From NCBI GenBank assembly GCA_019155205.2, contig JAHNZQ020000308.1, forward strand, positions 180,402 through 244,401: a stretch of 64,000 nt of DNA, given 5' to 3'. Origin of the DNA: Gracilaria vermiculophylla. Its lineage: Eukaryota; Rhodophyta; Florideophyceae; Gracilariales; Gracilariaceae. The notes below the pieces were generated by a model. It saw nothing but the letters and a program-made list of their open reading frames with translations, was not told the origin of the DNA and searched no databases. A program made the translations under genes and the position numbers. This document shows positions 42,715 through 55,766 of this stretch, one piece after another (the first letter of the stretch is position 1; the number at the start of each line of letters is the position of its first letter).

Positions 42715-44815
42715 CCAGGATCAGACCCAATTGATGATTTCTCGATCAAATAAGTTTGTGAGATGGAGTGGGCGGTAGAACTTCTGAGAACTGCGTCGAA
42801 GGTAATTTCTGTCTTTCCTATATACCCAGAAATGTATATCCTGTTCAAGGGCTAGGAAGTGAAAGGTAACCGTCAATCTATATGCTTGTGAGAAGCCCAA
42901 CGGGATTACTACAGAAAAAAATAGTTGCCGGTCGCAACGGTAATGCGTTTTTGCATGTTTTAAAAGCGTTTTGCTCGTTGGAAAAACATGTCAGCTCCGT
43001 ATCTGCTAAATAGAAGTGTGTTTCTAAGCCTGTTGGATCGTGCAAACTTTAGCAGAGTACAGTAGGGAGATCAAAGCTGCAGTAGATGCACCGAGTTCAA
43101 ATGCATCATTTGAAACGACTTGTCACAGGAAAAGCATCAGGGCTTTACCGTATAGCTTGGCCTGGTAAGGCAAAACCGTGGCATACTTGATTGATAATCA
43201 TCATTTCTGTCCAAAACTTATCCAACCCCGATGTTCCTTCTAAGGAAAATAAAAAACGTTTTGCAAACACCTTGATCGACTACAAAGAAGAAAGCAAAAA
43301 AATGCACCTGTTTTAAAAGTGGATTACTTGTATTGGTCGTTTCTTTTACTTTCTTATATTGATTCCGTCGCAGGTTTTTTGTACATTCGCAGCATGCCAA
43401 CAAATATGCCGCAGTACTGACCCTACTTCAATCGTCAAGGGTTTTCATATTCTGAGGCCCACTGTTCTTCAACTAGTTCAAAATTACTAAATACCGCGGA
43501 AAAATGGGCGTCCGTACAGCAGCTTCGAAAATGGTCTTCTGAATGTCTGGATAGCCTGGCTGCAAGAAGTAGCAGATGCGGTTCCATAACGTTTTCCTGT
43601 AATAGACATTTCATGCGAATAAAAAGCCGTCTCTTAACTGTTTGCTTTACAAGCAAAAAGAACTAACGTTAAAATCATGTGGTACTCTAGTTCCAGAAGA
43701 ACGGCAAAAAAACAAGGATTTACATTTCGTAAATAGATCTAGATCTCAACCAGAAAATTTTCGAACAATATAATAAAAAGGTCGCTTAACAAATGTGCTG
43801 CTTCCTAGCAAGACAGGCGGTACCTCAGTAAAAATAGCCTTAATAAGAAAAGCCTTTATCTTTGTTTTTCTTATTCCTTTAATGGATTTAATTAAGCTTC
43901 TAGAACATGAATTCTATTTTTCTTGAGTAGGCTAGAAACGGTTTAGGGATTATATGAGACAACTACTTTTTAATACACATTGAAGGTCAAAGACACTCAA
44001 TATTGAATATATATTAATAACAAAATAGACATATGAGCTTCAACAGCCCCGTATATTAATCATTGTACTTTTATAGTTACGAGACACTGTTTACAAGATT
44101 ACATTTTGATGAAAAGAACTTGATTTTTTATGGAGAACCCTACAGCTAAAGTTATCCAATGATTTAAAGAATGTGAAAAGAAAGCGATATGCGTATACAG
44201 ATAAAAAAAGGTTTCTCCATGAAAGGAAGATTTAGGTTTGCTTTCGAATTCATCTTAAAAAGAGAAGGTGGTAATGATGGCACATGGAAGATGCAATAAA
44301 TTGTAGTGAAAGAGCTGGGCTTTAAATATATTTGTACAATCTTTACATAACAGAAGCAATATTCTAACGCTATTCTCGCCTTGTAAGAAGTAAAGAAGAA
44401 GTAAAGGTGAAACAAAAATTATTTGAGCGGCAAGCAAAAGCTCTATGGGTGCACGTGACAATTCGGTCATACGGACTAGATTAGAATTCGTAATTGGTCT
44501 ACACGCTCCAGGTCTGCAAGACAACATTGCCGGGTTCCTTAATAACGTAAAATATCATGAAATCACTGTACTGAAACGTCCAGATAAGGGTTGAGGGGTT
44601 AGGATGCTCTTGATGAATACGGAAAACACTGAAGTGTTCTGGTTGGTAAGAAATAGAAAAGGGTTGTATAACAATTAAGAAGAATAATCCGACATAAAAA
44701 CCTCCCTCATGTTTTTACAATGGAATAAATAGTTGAACAACAAGAAACCTCATTCAGACGGGTCGAAATGGAAAACGTATTGGAAAGCCAACCAATGTTT
44801 TGCTTTTAACTGACT
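42715..44815. other. AT-rich region, no gene seen
   Basis: The stretch is stop-rich in all frames. Short open frames have no recognisable content, and I detect no repeat ends. Confidence 0.5.
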
Positions 44816-45378
44816 ACAAAGGTGGTACGGTCAGTTCTCCATTCGAGGTGGTAGTGCACAACGTCGGTTAGGAGGTTTTGATTACTCCATAGGCATTAGT
44901 TCCTAAATATGGTGTCTGTTAATCGCAGTCATGAGCAGGGGGAATCCTGAAAGGGAATCTGCAAACACCAAGCGAAGAGTGGGGTTCACCGGGCGAACAA
45001 TGCTCCTACAAGCGCTGCTTCGAGGCGACCTGGGGATCAGCAGTTTAGAAACGTAAGGATCTTCGACGAAAGTCTCCAACCAGAAAAATAGACGAAGACT
45101 CAAGGGTGCTTCGTTTACTTTCCCAGAGGTGGAGCTTGACCGGTAGATTAAGTACCACGCCGCAAGCCCGCCTCGGCAGGTCTCACTACTGTAGGAATTA
45201 AATGCACCAGTTAGCCACAATTTATCTAAATTTTACCGTTCCGCATGGGTTCTGTGGCGAAAGTGGGCCGAATTATGCACCCCGTGGCTCAGGTAATAAA
45301 ATGGAAACCCTCCTCAGTAATATCCCGTCGGAAAGCCACATGACAGTGTCACCTTAGAGTCTACTGTACGATACCAAA
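44816..45378 (-). repeat. Solo LTR of the Gypsy-J family, copy 1 (inverted)
   Basis: 44821-45373 is the reverse complement of a Gypsy-J LTR along its whole length, more diverged than the neighbouring copy. Flanks ACAAA and CCAAA suggest a target duplication with one mismatch. There is no internal retrotransposon sequence, so it is a solo LTR left by recombination. Confidence 0.87.
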
Positions 45379-45496
45379 TGCAGATTTAAAGGAAATATAT
45401 ATGATCATATATTTGTGTTTTTTTGTATCTCTCATAAATCCCCATAATGTGTTGCAATTGTGTAGATGAAAAGATGGTACAGTTTTCAGTCACACA

Positions 45497-46062
45497 TCAA
45501 GTGTGGTACTGTCAGCCCTCCTGTCGAGGTAGTAAAGCACAACGTCCGTTAGGAGTTTTTGGTGACTCCAAAGACGCGTATTCCTAAAGGTGGTCTCCGG
45601 TATCCGCTGCCGCGAGCCGGGGGAATTCTGAAAGGGATCCGCAAACACCAAGGGGAGGGGAAGGTTCACTGGGCGGACAATGCTCCTACAGGCGCTGCTA
45701 TGATGCGACCTGGGGATCGGCGGCTTAGAAACCTGCGTGAATAGACAAGAGACTCCAACCGGAAAATGTAGAAGAAGACTTAAGGGTGCTTGTCTTTACT
45801 TCCCCAGAGGTGCAGCTCAACCGGCAGCTTAAATATCAAGCCGGGAGCCCGCCTCGGCAGGTCGCACTACTGTGCTAATTACCTGCATAAAATATCTAAA
45901 ATGAATAATAAATTCTACCGTACCTTAAGGATACTGTAGCGCACGCGGGCAAGATTATGCACCACGTGTGGCCCAGCTAATAAATTACGAACCCTCCTTA
46001 GGAATATTATACCTTAAGGCCAAACCACCATATTTCCGTAGGAGCCACTGTACTACATCAAG
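45497..46062 (-). repeat. Solo LTR of the Gypsy-J family, copy 2 (inverted)
   Basis: 45502-46057 (556 bp) is the reverse complement of a Gypsy-J LTR, from TGTGGTAC to ACTACA. It is flanked by an exact 5-bp target duplication, TCAAG, at 45497-45501 and 46058-46062. That proves an independent insertion followed by loss of the interior. Confidence 0.92.
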
Positions 46063-46407
46063 CTCTGTTTATGCTTGGGGTTAATATTTATGCCAACACT
46101 GAATCTGGGTACAAAAAAAAAACACAGAAACAAGCGTCGGAGGAATATAAGTGCGCAGTTCTAAAATATTAAGAAAAACTAAAATATTGTTAAACCGAAC
46201 ATTTCGGATTCAGTACCCTATGGAGTTAATATTTGTGTAAAAAAAGCATTCGCATTGCGTAAAAGTTTAGTATTTGCTTTACATTTCGTACATGATCTAA
46301 CACTTTCATATCACCTAATGCTGTTTTTATGTTTATGGATTTGTATTAAAAGGATTATCTACTGTATACGTATGTAATTAGTATTCGTTTGGATGATGTA
46401 ATGTACA

Positions 46408-46823
46408 TCAAAACGTTCTGGCTCTAGAGGCGCAACTACGCTCTTTATGCTCAACGTTGAGAGTGTACACTGAAAATATTAAACTTAGTCCCATTCTCTG
46501 CTTTTGTAAAACACATTTGTGTCCTGCAAAGTAGGAGGCGAACTTTTTTTCAAAATAGTCTAAAAGCAGAGAACCTCCCGCAGCTTTTTTTATTCGCAAG
46601 TGACTTACTAAGGTTTCGTACTGCTGCTGAATGACCAAGCATCGCAAGCTCTTTCTATGAAACTCGCTTTTCCTATGCTCCGAAAGTATATGAAGAAAAA
46701 ACAGCTGTACAAATGTTTCGAGATTTTCAGAACACTTAGAGGCGGCACACAATATTGGTGAGGATAATCTTGTGAATGGATGGAACTTGCATAAACTTCA
46801 AAAGAATCATATTGGATTTGCAA
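46408..46823 (-). pseudogene. Decayed coding fragment, possibly cyclin-like (copy 1)
   Basis: Two overlapping minus-strand frames give ISKHLYSCFFFIYFRS and, after a frameshift, LRIKKAAGGSLLLDYFEKKF. The order (helix with SC..., then K-A-x-G-G-x-S-L...E) resembles the cyclin-box pattern of PHO80/P-type cyclins. The similarity is weak. The neighbour at 47110-47457 shares LYSCxFxxxYxRSxxAS, so the two are probably duplicates. Confidence 0.3.
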
Positions 46824-47109
46824 ACGTTTCTGATGGTGTTTATTAGTTGTGGTGTAGTAGATGAAGAGAGAAAAAATGTTGTGAACGGTTTGGTTTTAAC
46901 TATAGAGATGATCGAAAAGTAAAAGGAACCTGTACGTATCGATGTTTTTCAGAGTTATACTACTAATGATTATTATTTTACGTTGTTATATCGAAACAAT
47001 TCTTCACCATGCTGCCTTTCAGTCACTTTGTCAAACCAACTCGTGATACTAATTTCAGTTGAAATCTTTATTTCGGTTCACATGACAAGTGGCTTACAGA
47101 GCCAGTTAG

Positions 47110-47457
47110 TCACTCATCGTCCGACACGAGGACATAGACGAGTGTAATAGAAGCTTCTAGACTCCGGATATATGTGAGTAGGAAACTACAGCTGTACAAA
47201 TTACTACTCCTGGATATCTGGAGCACCAGCATTGCACGATATGTATCATAGACGCACTTCTCCTGGAAATTTTGTATAAAGATTCGCACGGGATCCAATT
47301 TAGAAGGATCTGGTGGTCTATGCAAACCTCTTTTCATGCGACAAATTCCTACCCGGTTAACACAATCCTTCACAGTCTCAACCATTGACATAGTGTTTTG
47401 ACAAAAAGTTGTAGAAGTTATTGTTATCCGTTTACCTGAAGGTGAGATAAAAAACAA
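47110..47457 (-). pseudogene. Decayed coding fragment, possibly cyclin-like (copy 2)
   Basis: A 115-residue open minus-strand frame contains VRIFIQNFQEKCVYDTYRAM and SNLYSCSFLLTYIRSLEAS. The second motif is repeated in the fragment at 46608-46823. A PHO80/P-type cyclin box is one possible reading, at low confidence. It ends at a stop soon after and has no cyclin C-terminal part. Confidence 0.3.
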
Positions 47458-50400
47458 TTAGCCGTTGTTTATCCTACGTCAGGCTCCTACTCTTTATTTC
47501 TTTCGCAGTGAATATTTCTTCATTATTGTAGTATAGTGGATCCGAGCGGTGTATCAGTTAAGAAGCTGATTGTCCGAACTAGGCTTAAGTGAGCTAGTTG
47601 CCCATGTGTGCTGCTTTGGAACACCAAGTCCGGCGTCTATAATAGACTAGCACGTAGCATAGCTGTATGTAGGTAGCGGATCTCACCACGTGCTATTTTC
47701 ACTATGTGCCTGTTGGTGGCAGTGCGAACTTAAAGTTAGTTGCAGCTTCGAGGTACCACTACACAGACATCTTCGCTACTCGCGAACCCACTAACTAGTG
47801 AAGGGTAGGTATCCATTACGGTCCCGGAAAAACGACTTTATAAATCCCAGCTAAGTCTAGGCCTTTCGGCATTTTGTAAAGGTTTTGAGACCGTCTGGAC
47901 TCCTTGCGCGTACATTGAGCCCGCCTGACATTTCTAAGCACCCAGTCTCCATGGGAACGTCTTGTGCTGGAGAGCTTCTTAATATATCACCATCCGAACA
48001 CCAATCTAGCGTGACACACATGTCCTGCTCACGAACTTTGCATGAATCCCGCCTTTCATACCTTGCACGCCTACTTCCGCTATCTCACAATTAGTATTGA
48101 AATCAAAGTGAAAAATGGAAGCTTCACGTCTTCTAGTATAGAAAAAAGTAGCACAACGCTTTTTTGTGTTTCACTTACGACAGGTTTTGCCTTCGGTGTG
48201 GCAAACCAAGCATCCAGCGATCACGATCAGCTTTGGCTCCCACGGATTGAAAGCCATCAATGCGCCCAATGCGGAACCAGGTCAGCACGATACCCTTTTA
48301 TAAGCAGTGCCCTAAAGAAGTTCCCTCAGTATATCATCTAGCCAAATGATTGTCTGCCAGATAGAAAAATTTGCATTGCTACACTCACTGTATGGGAATC
48401 CAACAATGTGTGATGGACGTTACTCTTTATCATGTTTCGCCTGAAAAGAAACTCTCATATTGTTTTACCTTTATGAAAGAAAGGCCAGCGTGGAGTTTGC
48501 CGTAACCTTGACTTTCTACGCAGCGCAGACGTTTAAGCGATAAATAACGACTTAAGAATTTAAAACTTTTGCATTGCCATATGTCTTTGGGAATGAGAAG
48601 ACTTTTGCCGAATGTAGAAATTTAGAGACAGCAGTTTTATTTGAAGAGTGTTTTCATGGCTCTTAGATAGTTAAGCAATGAATCCAATATAAGAGAATTG
48701 ACAATTTTATGTTCGTTACACCACTTTTAAGAGTTTCCAGGGCACAGATCTCGTATGTTTATGTCTTAGGTTATTTTAGTAGCAAAAAAAGGAGAAATAC
48801 ATTTCATTTAAGGCATGTTGGAAGATTTGAGCAAAATACGTAGTCAGTTAGACCTTCCGGTATCAAAATACCACGTGTCAGGTAGAGATAAAATTTGTGT
48901 TGTCCCAATTTCCTCGCTCTATAGGCATAGAATAGAGCACAGGTTATCGCTGTCGATTTGGTTTTTTGCAGAGTTTATCTATTTTACTGGCCATTATCCT
49001 CTATTTTATTTCTAAGCTGTCACTGTGTCTTAACCAACTGCCCGCGTTTATTGGCCGCCCCATGACCAGTTGCTTGTGCTCTACACTCCATATGAATTTT
49101 TTGTTGATTTTGATCGTCCCTGAGGACGAGTAGTCGTCTCATGATCATTAGACGCCGGTACCTTGCTGCGTAGAGAACACGACCGTACAATAATGGTGAA
49201 GGTTGCCATTACATTCCTTGGATTCAAATTTAATCTACAGTGTATTTGCGTTACGTAGCATTAAAGACTCACAATAAAGCTTTTCAAAAGAATCATACAA
49301 AGACAACATAATATGGCTTTATGCATACAAACCCTAAGGTTCTATACCACCTTGTTGTCATTTGGTGAATTTATTTGTCCATCAGTTACGTACATCGGTC
49401 TGCAATTTTACCCGAAAGATCTCGTGCGTTTGAAATTAACTTTTAACCTTCATCTGCGCGCTTCTCCAATACAGTTTTATAAACACATTTCGAAACATTT
49501 CTGTACAGCGTATGCATATTATAAGAGTTTATTTTATGCGCGACAAGTACTTTGATACCTATGTGGAGAAACTGCAGTCGCATGGGATGTTGGTGGTGGC
49601 GCATTGAAGTGGCGGCGTAACGACGTATATCATACGAGGCTAGCGGAACGCAAGGGCTTCTTGGTACGCTCCGCAGAATATTATGCCAATGAAGTCGTTG
49701 ACATTTAACGCGATGAAGAGCTTGAGACGTGCGTTCGCGGCGAAATGCGAAAGGGCTATGGGCTCTTTGCAGACCAAGTAGTCTTGCAGAGCTTTAGCAA
49801 GGGGATGGGTGAGAGCTCCTGGAAACAACAAGCCGCACTGAATGGAGGCCTCAGAGTAAAGGTTCGCAATTGATACGGGTAGCGGTCTCACCGACGGAGG
49901 CCTAAACACAATCACAACAGAGGGTCAACGTCGAACCATCACCTCCACAACACCCTCCAGGAGGAATGTAAACCACAAAGGAGTGTCCACACCAGCCAGC
50001 AGCAGAATCAACACACCCGTGGCAACGAGAAAGAGAAACTGAAGAGGCGAAACGGGTGAACGGTGGTGAAAGGGACCGGAAAAAGAGGAACAAAAAAGAT
50101 GACATCAGAGGCCAGTGGGGCTGGGCCCAAAACCTGAAAGAAGTTGTAGCTGAGAAAGAAAGGTTAACGGAAAGGATAGAAATATGCAAGGAAAGTACGC
50201 CAGCTCCGTCTCAGACATATTTGGATGTGCTAAAATCACTACTTCTAAAGCGCTTTCACTTACTCGATGTCTTATGTTCGAAAACAAGTGAACCCTAACC
50301 AGTCCGCCGGAGACACTGAATACTATCAATCATCATCTAACATAACATGGCCACGTCGGCAACAAATCATGACACCTAACTTCCACGGCGCTCAGCAATG

Positions 50401-52154
50401 CAGTAACACAGCACGATGAGCTACATGACTGCACAAAACCATAAAAAAGCACAAATTCACTTTCCAACACACACTAACAAATGCCAACATGGCGAATTTC
50501 ACTTTTACACAAGATCCGCACCATATACCTGCAAACAGCACAAACCGCACGTCTACAGTAACACATTGTACTTGTATACCTCATAACAGGGCAGCTGCTC
50601 CTTACTAAAGTGCCATTGGTACACCACATGTTATATGTGTCCACACTCATAGCTAGCTGTACTCAACACGTTTACACTCAAGGTTCTTCTTTGAGTTGCC
50701 CAAATCTTTCCTATTTCCAATGTTCCTTTCAATTTAACCACACGTGTTGTAGTACATTTCTGTAACTTGATGGAGGCTCACAAGGGACTCTACTTTCTTT
50801 GTCTATCCTTCTTCGTCCCTCCAATTGATCCACTCGATGGATCTACGACTACAAGTCCTCGAGCATGAACTGATAAAGATTGTCTTCTGTCTATCCATCC
50901 AAAGTAGATCTAGTAGTTTCAAACAGTCTCCATCTCTGTTGCTGACCATGCTGAAATGGTGGCCGCGAGATGTCAGCGCAAATCCTGACTGGCGTTTTGT
51001 CGTAAACTGACATGCGCCTCCCTTCCAAATGAGAACGAAACGTATTTTGTATCACAGCAACGCTTTAGCCATTTCCATTGATACATATCAAGAATCCCCA
51101 TACCCAAAAATTTCAGTCTATACCCACGGTCTAACAAAACGCTAAATAGCTGCCGCTGAAGCTCTGAACGCATTCTCAAGTGGGACCACGATAAGTGACT
51201 GCCCCACCGATGAGTTAAGGATACAATATCCTCGCACTATGTCCATAAGGGGCCGTTCGAATTTTCCATCCATTTTCCGGTTCGCAGTCTAAATCTACAT
51301 AGTGGGGTAGCCCGGTGTCAACCCACTGTTCATCAAGTCCACACCACTATAACATGCTTTCATTAATGCAACTTTGTTCGGACGGGGTGGATTATTGAAC
51401 CCTGTGTGCGGATGGATCTCATCGACGAAACCACTGACAGCTTACCACTGTGATGGACTTTCGATTTCATCACAGTGGTATAACGGTATGCTGAACTGTA
51501 TGAATCTTATCACTGTGTCGAATCTTCCACATGACGTAAAACGTCCAAAGTTTTCCACTGGTCCATACTTTTTCAGAGGCGTGGTTTTCCATTTTTTCTT
51601 TTCGTTTTTTATTCTTTGAGCTTTGTTTTCATAAAGAACACTTCGAAGAACTTCATGATTTCTCCGTTTGTGACATTTCGAAAATCGAGTTCTTCGAGGC
51701 TTCTGTTAGTCAGTCTGAAAGTGACGTATAAGTGCACGAGAGGGTATGTGTATGTGAACAAGCATACAGAGAACAATCTCGCCTTTCATTTCCATGAGTA
51801 AGTACACGACCATATTGGCCAATTACCTTCCCAGTCCTAGGAGGTATCGGGCCATTCAGAGTGTTGGAAATATTTTAAGTTTTTCTGTGCGGTCGTGAGC
51901 CGTCCTGAAGTCTGTAGTCCCCAGGCTATCATTCATCTCGAGCATATCCATCTCATGCAAAACTCAAGCTGGGTCAAGTTCGTCGCTTACATGTATTTGC
52001 CTCGGTTACTGATCAGCATCCAAATAGACTTCTGCCAAGCCCAATGCGCCTCGCCTCTTGTAATTGAAAAGTTTCATTGTCACATGCTTGACACAGTCTT
52101 GGATATTCCTACGGAAGGTTACGGATATCTGACCCCACCAGTTTAAGATCGGTG
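47458..52154. other. Long region without a supported gene
   Basis: Open frames up to about 90 residues occur (for example 49640-49915 minus, 50056-50298 plus), but none shows a family I recognise. The stretch 49560-50300 has higher GC than its surroundings and may be an old transposon. No LTR pairs or inverted-repeat ends were found. Confidence 0.45.
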
Positions 52155-52159
52155 GAGGT

Positions 52160-52714
52160 TGTAGTACAGCGGCTCCTAAGGGAAAAATGGTGGTGTGGCC
52201 TTATGGTATAAATTTCACAAGAAGGGCTCATATTTTATCAACTGAGCCACGTGGTGCATAATTCTGCCCGCAGGCGCTACAGTATCCTTAAGGGACGGTA
52301 AAGTTATTATTTATTTTAGTTAATTTACGAAGGTAACTAGTACAGTAGGAAGACCTGCCGAGGCGCGCTCCCGGCTTGATACTTAATCTGCCGGTTGAGC
52401 TCCCCCTCTGGGGAAGTAAAGACAAGCACCCTTGAGTCTTCATCTACTTTTTCGGTTGAAGAGCCTCGTCGATCATACTGAGGTTTTTAAGCCGCCGATC
52501 CCCAGGTCGCATCATAGCAGCGACTGTAGGAGCATTGTCCGCCCAGTGAACCTCCCCCTTCGCTTGGTGTTTGCGGATCCTCTTTGAGCATTCCCCCGGC
52601 TCGCGACAACGGATACCGGAGACCACCTTTAGGAACACGCACCTTTGGAGTGAACAAAAACTCCTAACGAACGTTGTGCTTTACTACCTCGAGAGTAAGG
52701 CTGACAGTACCACA
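52160..52714 (+). repeat. Gypsy-J 5' LTR (555 bp)
   Basis: Direct-repeat partner of 57860-58413. TGTAGTAC at the start and GTACCACA at the end form an 8-bp inverted repeat with one mismatch. No TGG-type primer-binding site adjoins it. Confidence 0.93.
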
Positions 52715-52891
52715 ACTGATCTCCCGACTTAGAAGGTCACAGTTCCTAAAGGATTCGCAAAAGTCACAGCAGAACTGTGTTTCTAGTTTGCACAGATTGA
52801 ACCCCAACAGTGGAATTCTTCCTTAAAGTGACTCGGAAGTCGATGAAAATCACCCTCGACCTACTCCTCTATAGACCTCTCAGAACATCCA

Positions 52892-55030
52892 ATGGGGACC
52901 CCCCTACAGGATCCTCAAGCAACCGACTCCATCGGTGGGCGCAGCACGCGCAGCGCTCCGAAGGAGGTGGCCGCCACACTGGAGGACCCTGAAAGTCTCC
53001 TTCGAAATCCTGGCACCTCTGTGGAGCGTTTCAGCAATCGTGTCAGGAGAATGCATGATCGGAGGCAAGCGGAACCCCCCGCGACACCTCTGGAGAACGC
53101 CGATGTGGATGTTTAAGAACCGCACACGGCATCACAGCCGCCACCTTAGAAGCTACAGGGACGGGAACACCTGGAGGCTAACTCCCTCCTGGAGTCGCTG
53201 GCCCCGTGCCTTACGGAATGGCTCTCACAAGAGCTGGTCTAAAGGATACCTGCAGGTGTTGAAGCCCACTTCGGAGCGCGCCGCCACGCCCTTGTGGAGG
53301 AAATCGCAACGGAGAGCGCTCACCGTGCTGTGGATGCTTTGCAGGATTCCGATCCCTTCCTCGAGGTGGTCTCAGATGTCATCCGTGCGGAAGTTCGCTC
53401 CCAAACCGCGCAGATGCTCCACGCAGCGGCGTTTCAAAGTTATTATTTCGTACAGGAGAGGTTCCCTCTACCAACACCTAAGGTGACCCCGGGCAGAGAA
53501 GGACAGGATACTGCCACCCCCCACGCCAGAGGAGGAAAGGATACTGCCATATGGAAACGGGACCACCTCAGGAATCTTGCTATGCACCGTCTGGATCTGA
53601 CGCCCCGCAAAGGAGGACAGGATACCGGTCACGAAGGAATTTACCCAAGGAGAGAAGGACAGGATACTCCTCGGGTGGATCGCGATAACGGGGGTATCGT
53701 CAGTAACCCAGACCACCACAAGGAAAGACGCCGAAAAAAACGGATGGCAAGAAGAAGAAAGCGAGACGCCAATTGGGAGAGAAGCTCAGACTCCGAATCC
53801 GTACACAGCTCCAGATCGGAGGACAGTATGCCGCCCAAGGGGAAGAGCAGAAGGGTCAGGAAGGTCGTCACGCTTAACGACCTCTTCGCCAAAGTGGTGG
53901 ATTATGACACCTACATGTTGTAAAATCACTCCACTCTTCACGACGCATCGGTCGCTAAACGACTCACGAAGATGCAGCGCAGCATGGATATTCAAATGAA
54001 GAAGCACTCTTTCTCAGGCGAAGACCCCATCTCGGTGTTGAATTTTCTTACGCGCTTCCGTTCAGCGTGTAATACCAAAGGTGTCCATGAAGGTGCCGCC
54101 GTATGGTGCTTTCAGGTTTACCTCACCGGTCAAGCCTACTCGCTGGTGCAGTAACGACTCACGGGAGAGAGCACCATTGTGGATGATCATTAAACGAAGA
54201 TCTTGACGACGTACCCGGAGGTGGTCAATTTTGCCCTGAAAAGGTACGCCACGGACGAGGTGCTAGCTGATGCTGATGCCGAAGTCACTCCCTCTAGGCA
54301 GAACACCGGCATGACCGAGATGGAGATCTCACAGAAGCTGTGAACGAAGGCCCTACGGTGTGGGAACGTGTACTCCGAACTGCGGTTGAAGTCGTTGTTT
54401 GTCGAGGGACCTCTCCCCTCGATACGTGCGAGGGTGCGCAATCACCTTACAACGCACCCAAAAACCACCTATACGGAGCTAGCGCGTTTCGCGGAATCCT
54501 ATGCGGATACCCAACGTGCCGCCCGCCGCAGCCATAATTCACTTTCGGACAAACCGGAGGCCTCAAGGACCCGTCGGGCACCCCCCCTGACGTTAGACTC
54601 CAGCACCTCGGAGGAGGTTGACGAGCTCATGCTCGTAGGAGAGCAAGAGTCCCTTGCCCTCACATACGCCTCATCTCAGGGAGCACCGTGTAGGACGAGG
54701 ACACCCTCGTCCCCAACTTGGTACGCTTCGGCAGGATCCTACAGGAGTGTCCGATTTGCGATCCCTCGAGGCTACCCACCGCCTGGCAGGATTTGCTTGC
54801 CTCGAGAGCCAGTAAATTGTACGAGTCTCACCCCGGCAATGAGAGCCGCCATCGTGCAGGAACCAGAAAAACTTCCAGGACCTGAAGGACACACCCATGG
54901 AGAGCGGAAGTTATGGAACCGCGTATCGCGACATCCGCTCCCCTCATGGAAACTACAGTTACCGTTCTCCTCTGGGAGTGCAGCCGGTCCCACTGTCACG
55001 TACACCCGCAACGCCGGTGCCAGTACCTAA
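52892..55030 (+). pseudogene. gag: Gypsy-J gag
   Basis: One frame carries coding sense across the whole stretch but is broken by about five stops (near 53114, 53921, 54152, 54191 and 54341). A basic and serine-rich part (about 53700-53860) precedes the capsid core: DPISVLNFLTRFRSACNTKG (near 54030), then PEVVNFALKRYA and PSIRARVRNHLTTHPKTTY. In a shifted frame near 54755, CPICDPSR may be the remains of a zinc knuckle. The N-terminal part carries the short QDT repeats described separately. Confidence 0.8.
53485..53675 (+). repeat. Short repeats with core GGACAGGATAC inside Gypsy-J gag
   Basis: The core GGACAGGATAC, or its variant GGAAAGGATAC, occurs at about 53498, 53535, 53617 and 53658. It encodes a repeated (E/G)GQDT or GKDT motif in the gag frame, usually preceded by arginine and glycine. 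Spacing is irregular, so this is not a simple tandem array. Confidence 0.7.
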
Positions 55031-55159
55031 ACCGGTTGCACCTCAAATGAACACGTCGCATCTCCATGCACAACCGCAGAAGCCGTCCCCGACTGGAACC
55101 CAGCCCCTCTCCAACCAGGAAAATCCTCAAAGCCACGCGTAGAGGCTCCGCATGGCTCT

Positions 55160-55480
55160 TTGCCATCGAGCCTCAGCTCCACAGAGGTCGCCTTCAAAAA
55201 AGGGAGAGAAGCCGTCTGCTCCGTCGACGTAGAATCGGCGGGCCCCCCAATCCCGTTGGACCCATTTGACACCTTTGAGGATTCTGTTTGCATGCTCCGC
55301 CGTGAGAATTACAAGGTATTTGCCTCTATCGGATGTTCCCCGCTCGCCTCCACCACGGTGTGCGCTATCCTCGATAATGGAGCTGGCCCCAATCTGGTGC
55401 ACGCCAACGTGCTCCCGCGGGCTGCTCTCGGCTCCTTGAGAATGGGCAAGCTCCCTACGGTGCGCGATGCGTCGCGTTGA
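55160..55480 (+). pseudogene. pol: Gypsy-J protease
   Basis: A 106-residue open stretch in the gag frame contains VCAILDNGAGPNLVHANVLP, the aspartic protease active site (D-x-G-A). It ends in a stop. The coding sense then resumes in the pol frame. Confidence 0.75.
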
Positions 55481-55766
55481 GCATTTACCATCCTCGGCGC
55501 AATCCCCTTGTACCTCCGGTTGGGCTCCTTACAGGTGAAAGTGTGGTTCCTCGTGGCGACCAACTTGGCCGCACAATGCATATTGGGCACTTCCTTTTTG
55601 GATCGTTATGTACGTGCAATCTACCCACGCCTGCGGAAGGTGTAGTTTCACGACGCCGCCCCTGTAGGTATCGTGTCCGCATCTCCAGGACAGGACGCCA
55701 ACGCACGTCACGTGGGAAACCTTCCAAAGGAGACGCAGTTGAATAAGCTCCGGGTGGTTAAGAGCA

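Noticed and set aside
47519..47600. Possible tRNA (TAGTATAGTGG with an ATCAG/CTGAT stem)
   Set aside because: The loop has eight bases, the B-box match is poor and the acceptor arm does not pair.
50056..50298. 80-residue + strand frame rich in charged residues
   Set aside because: No homology, no gene context, and composition typical of chance open frames.
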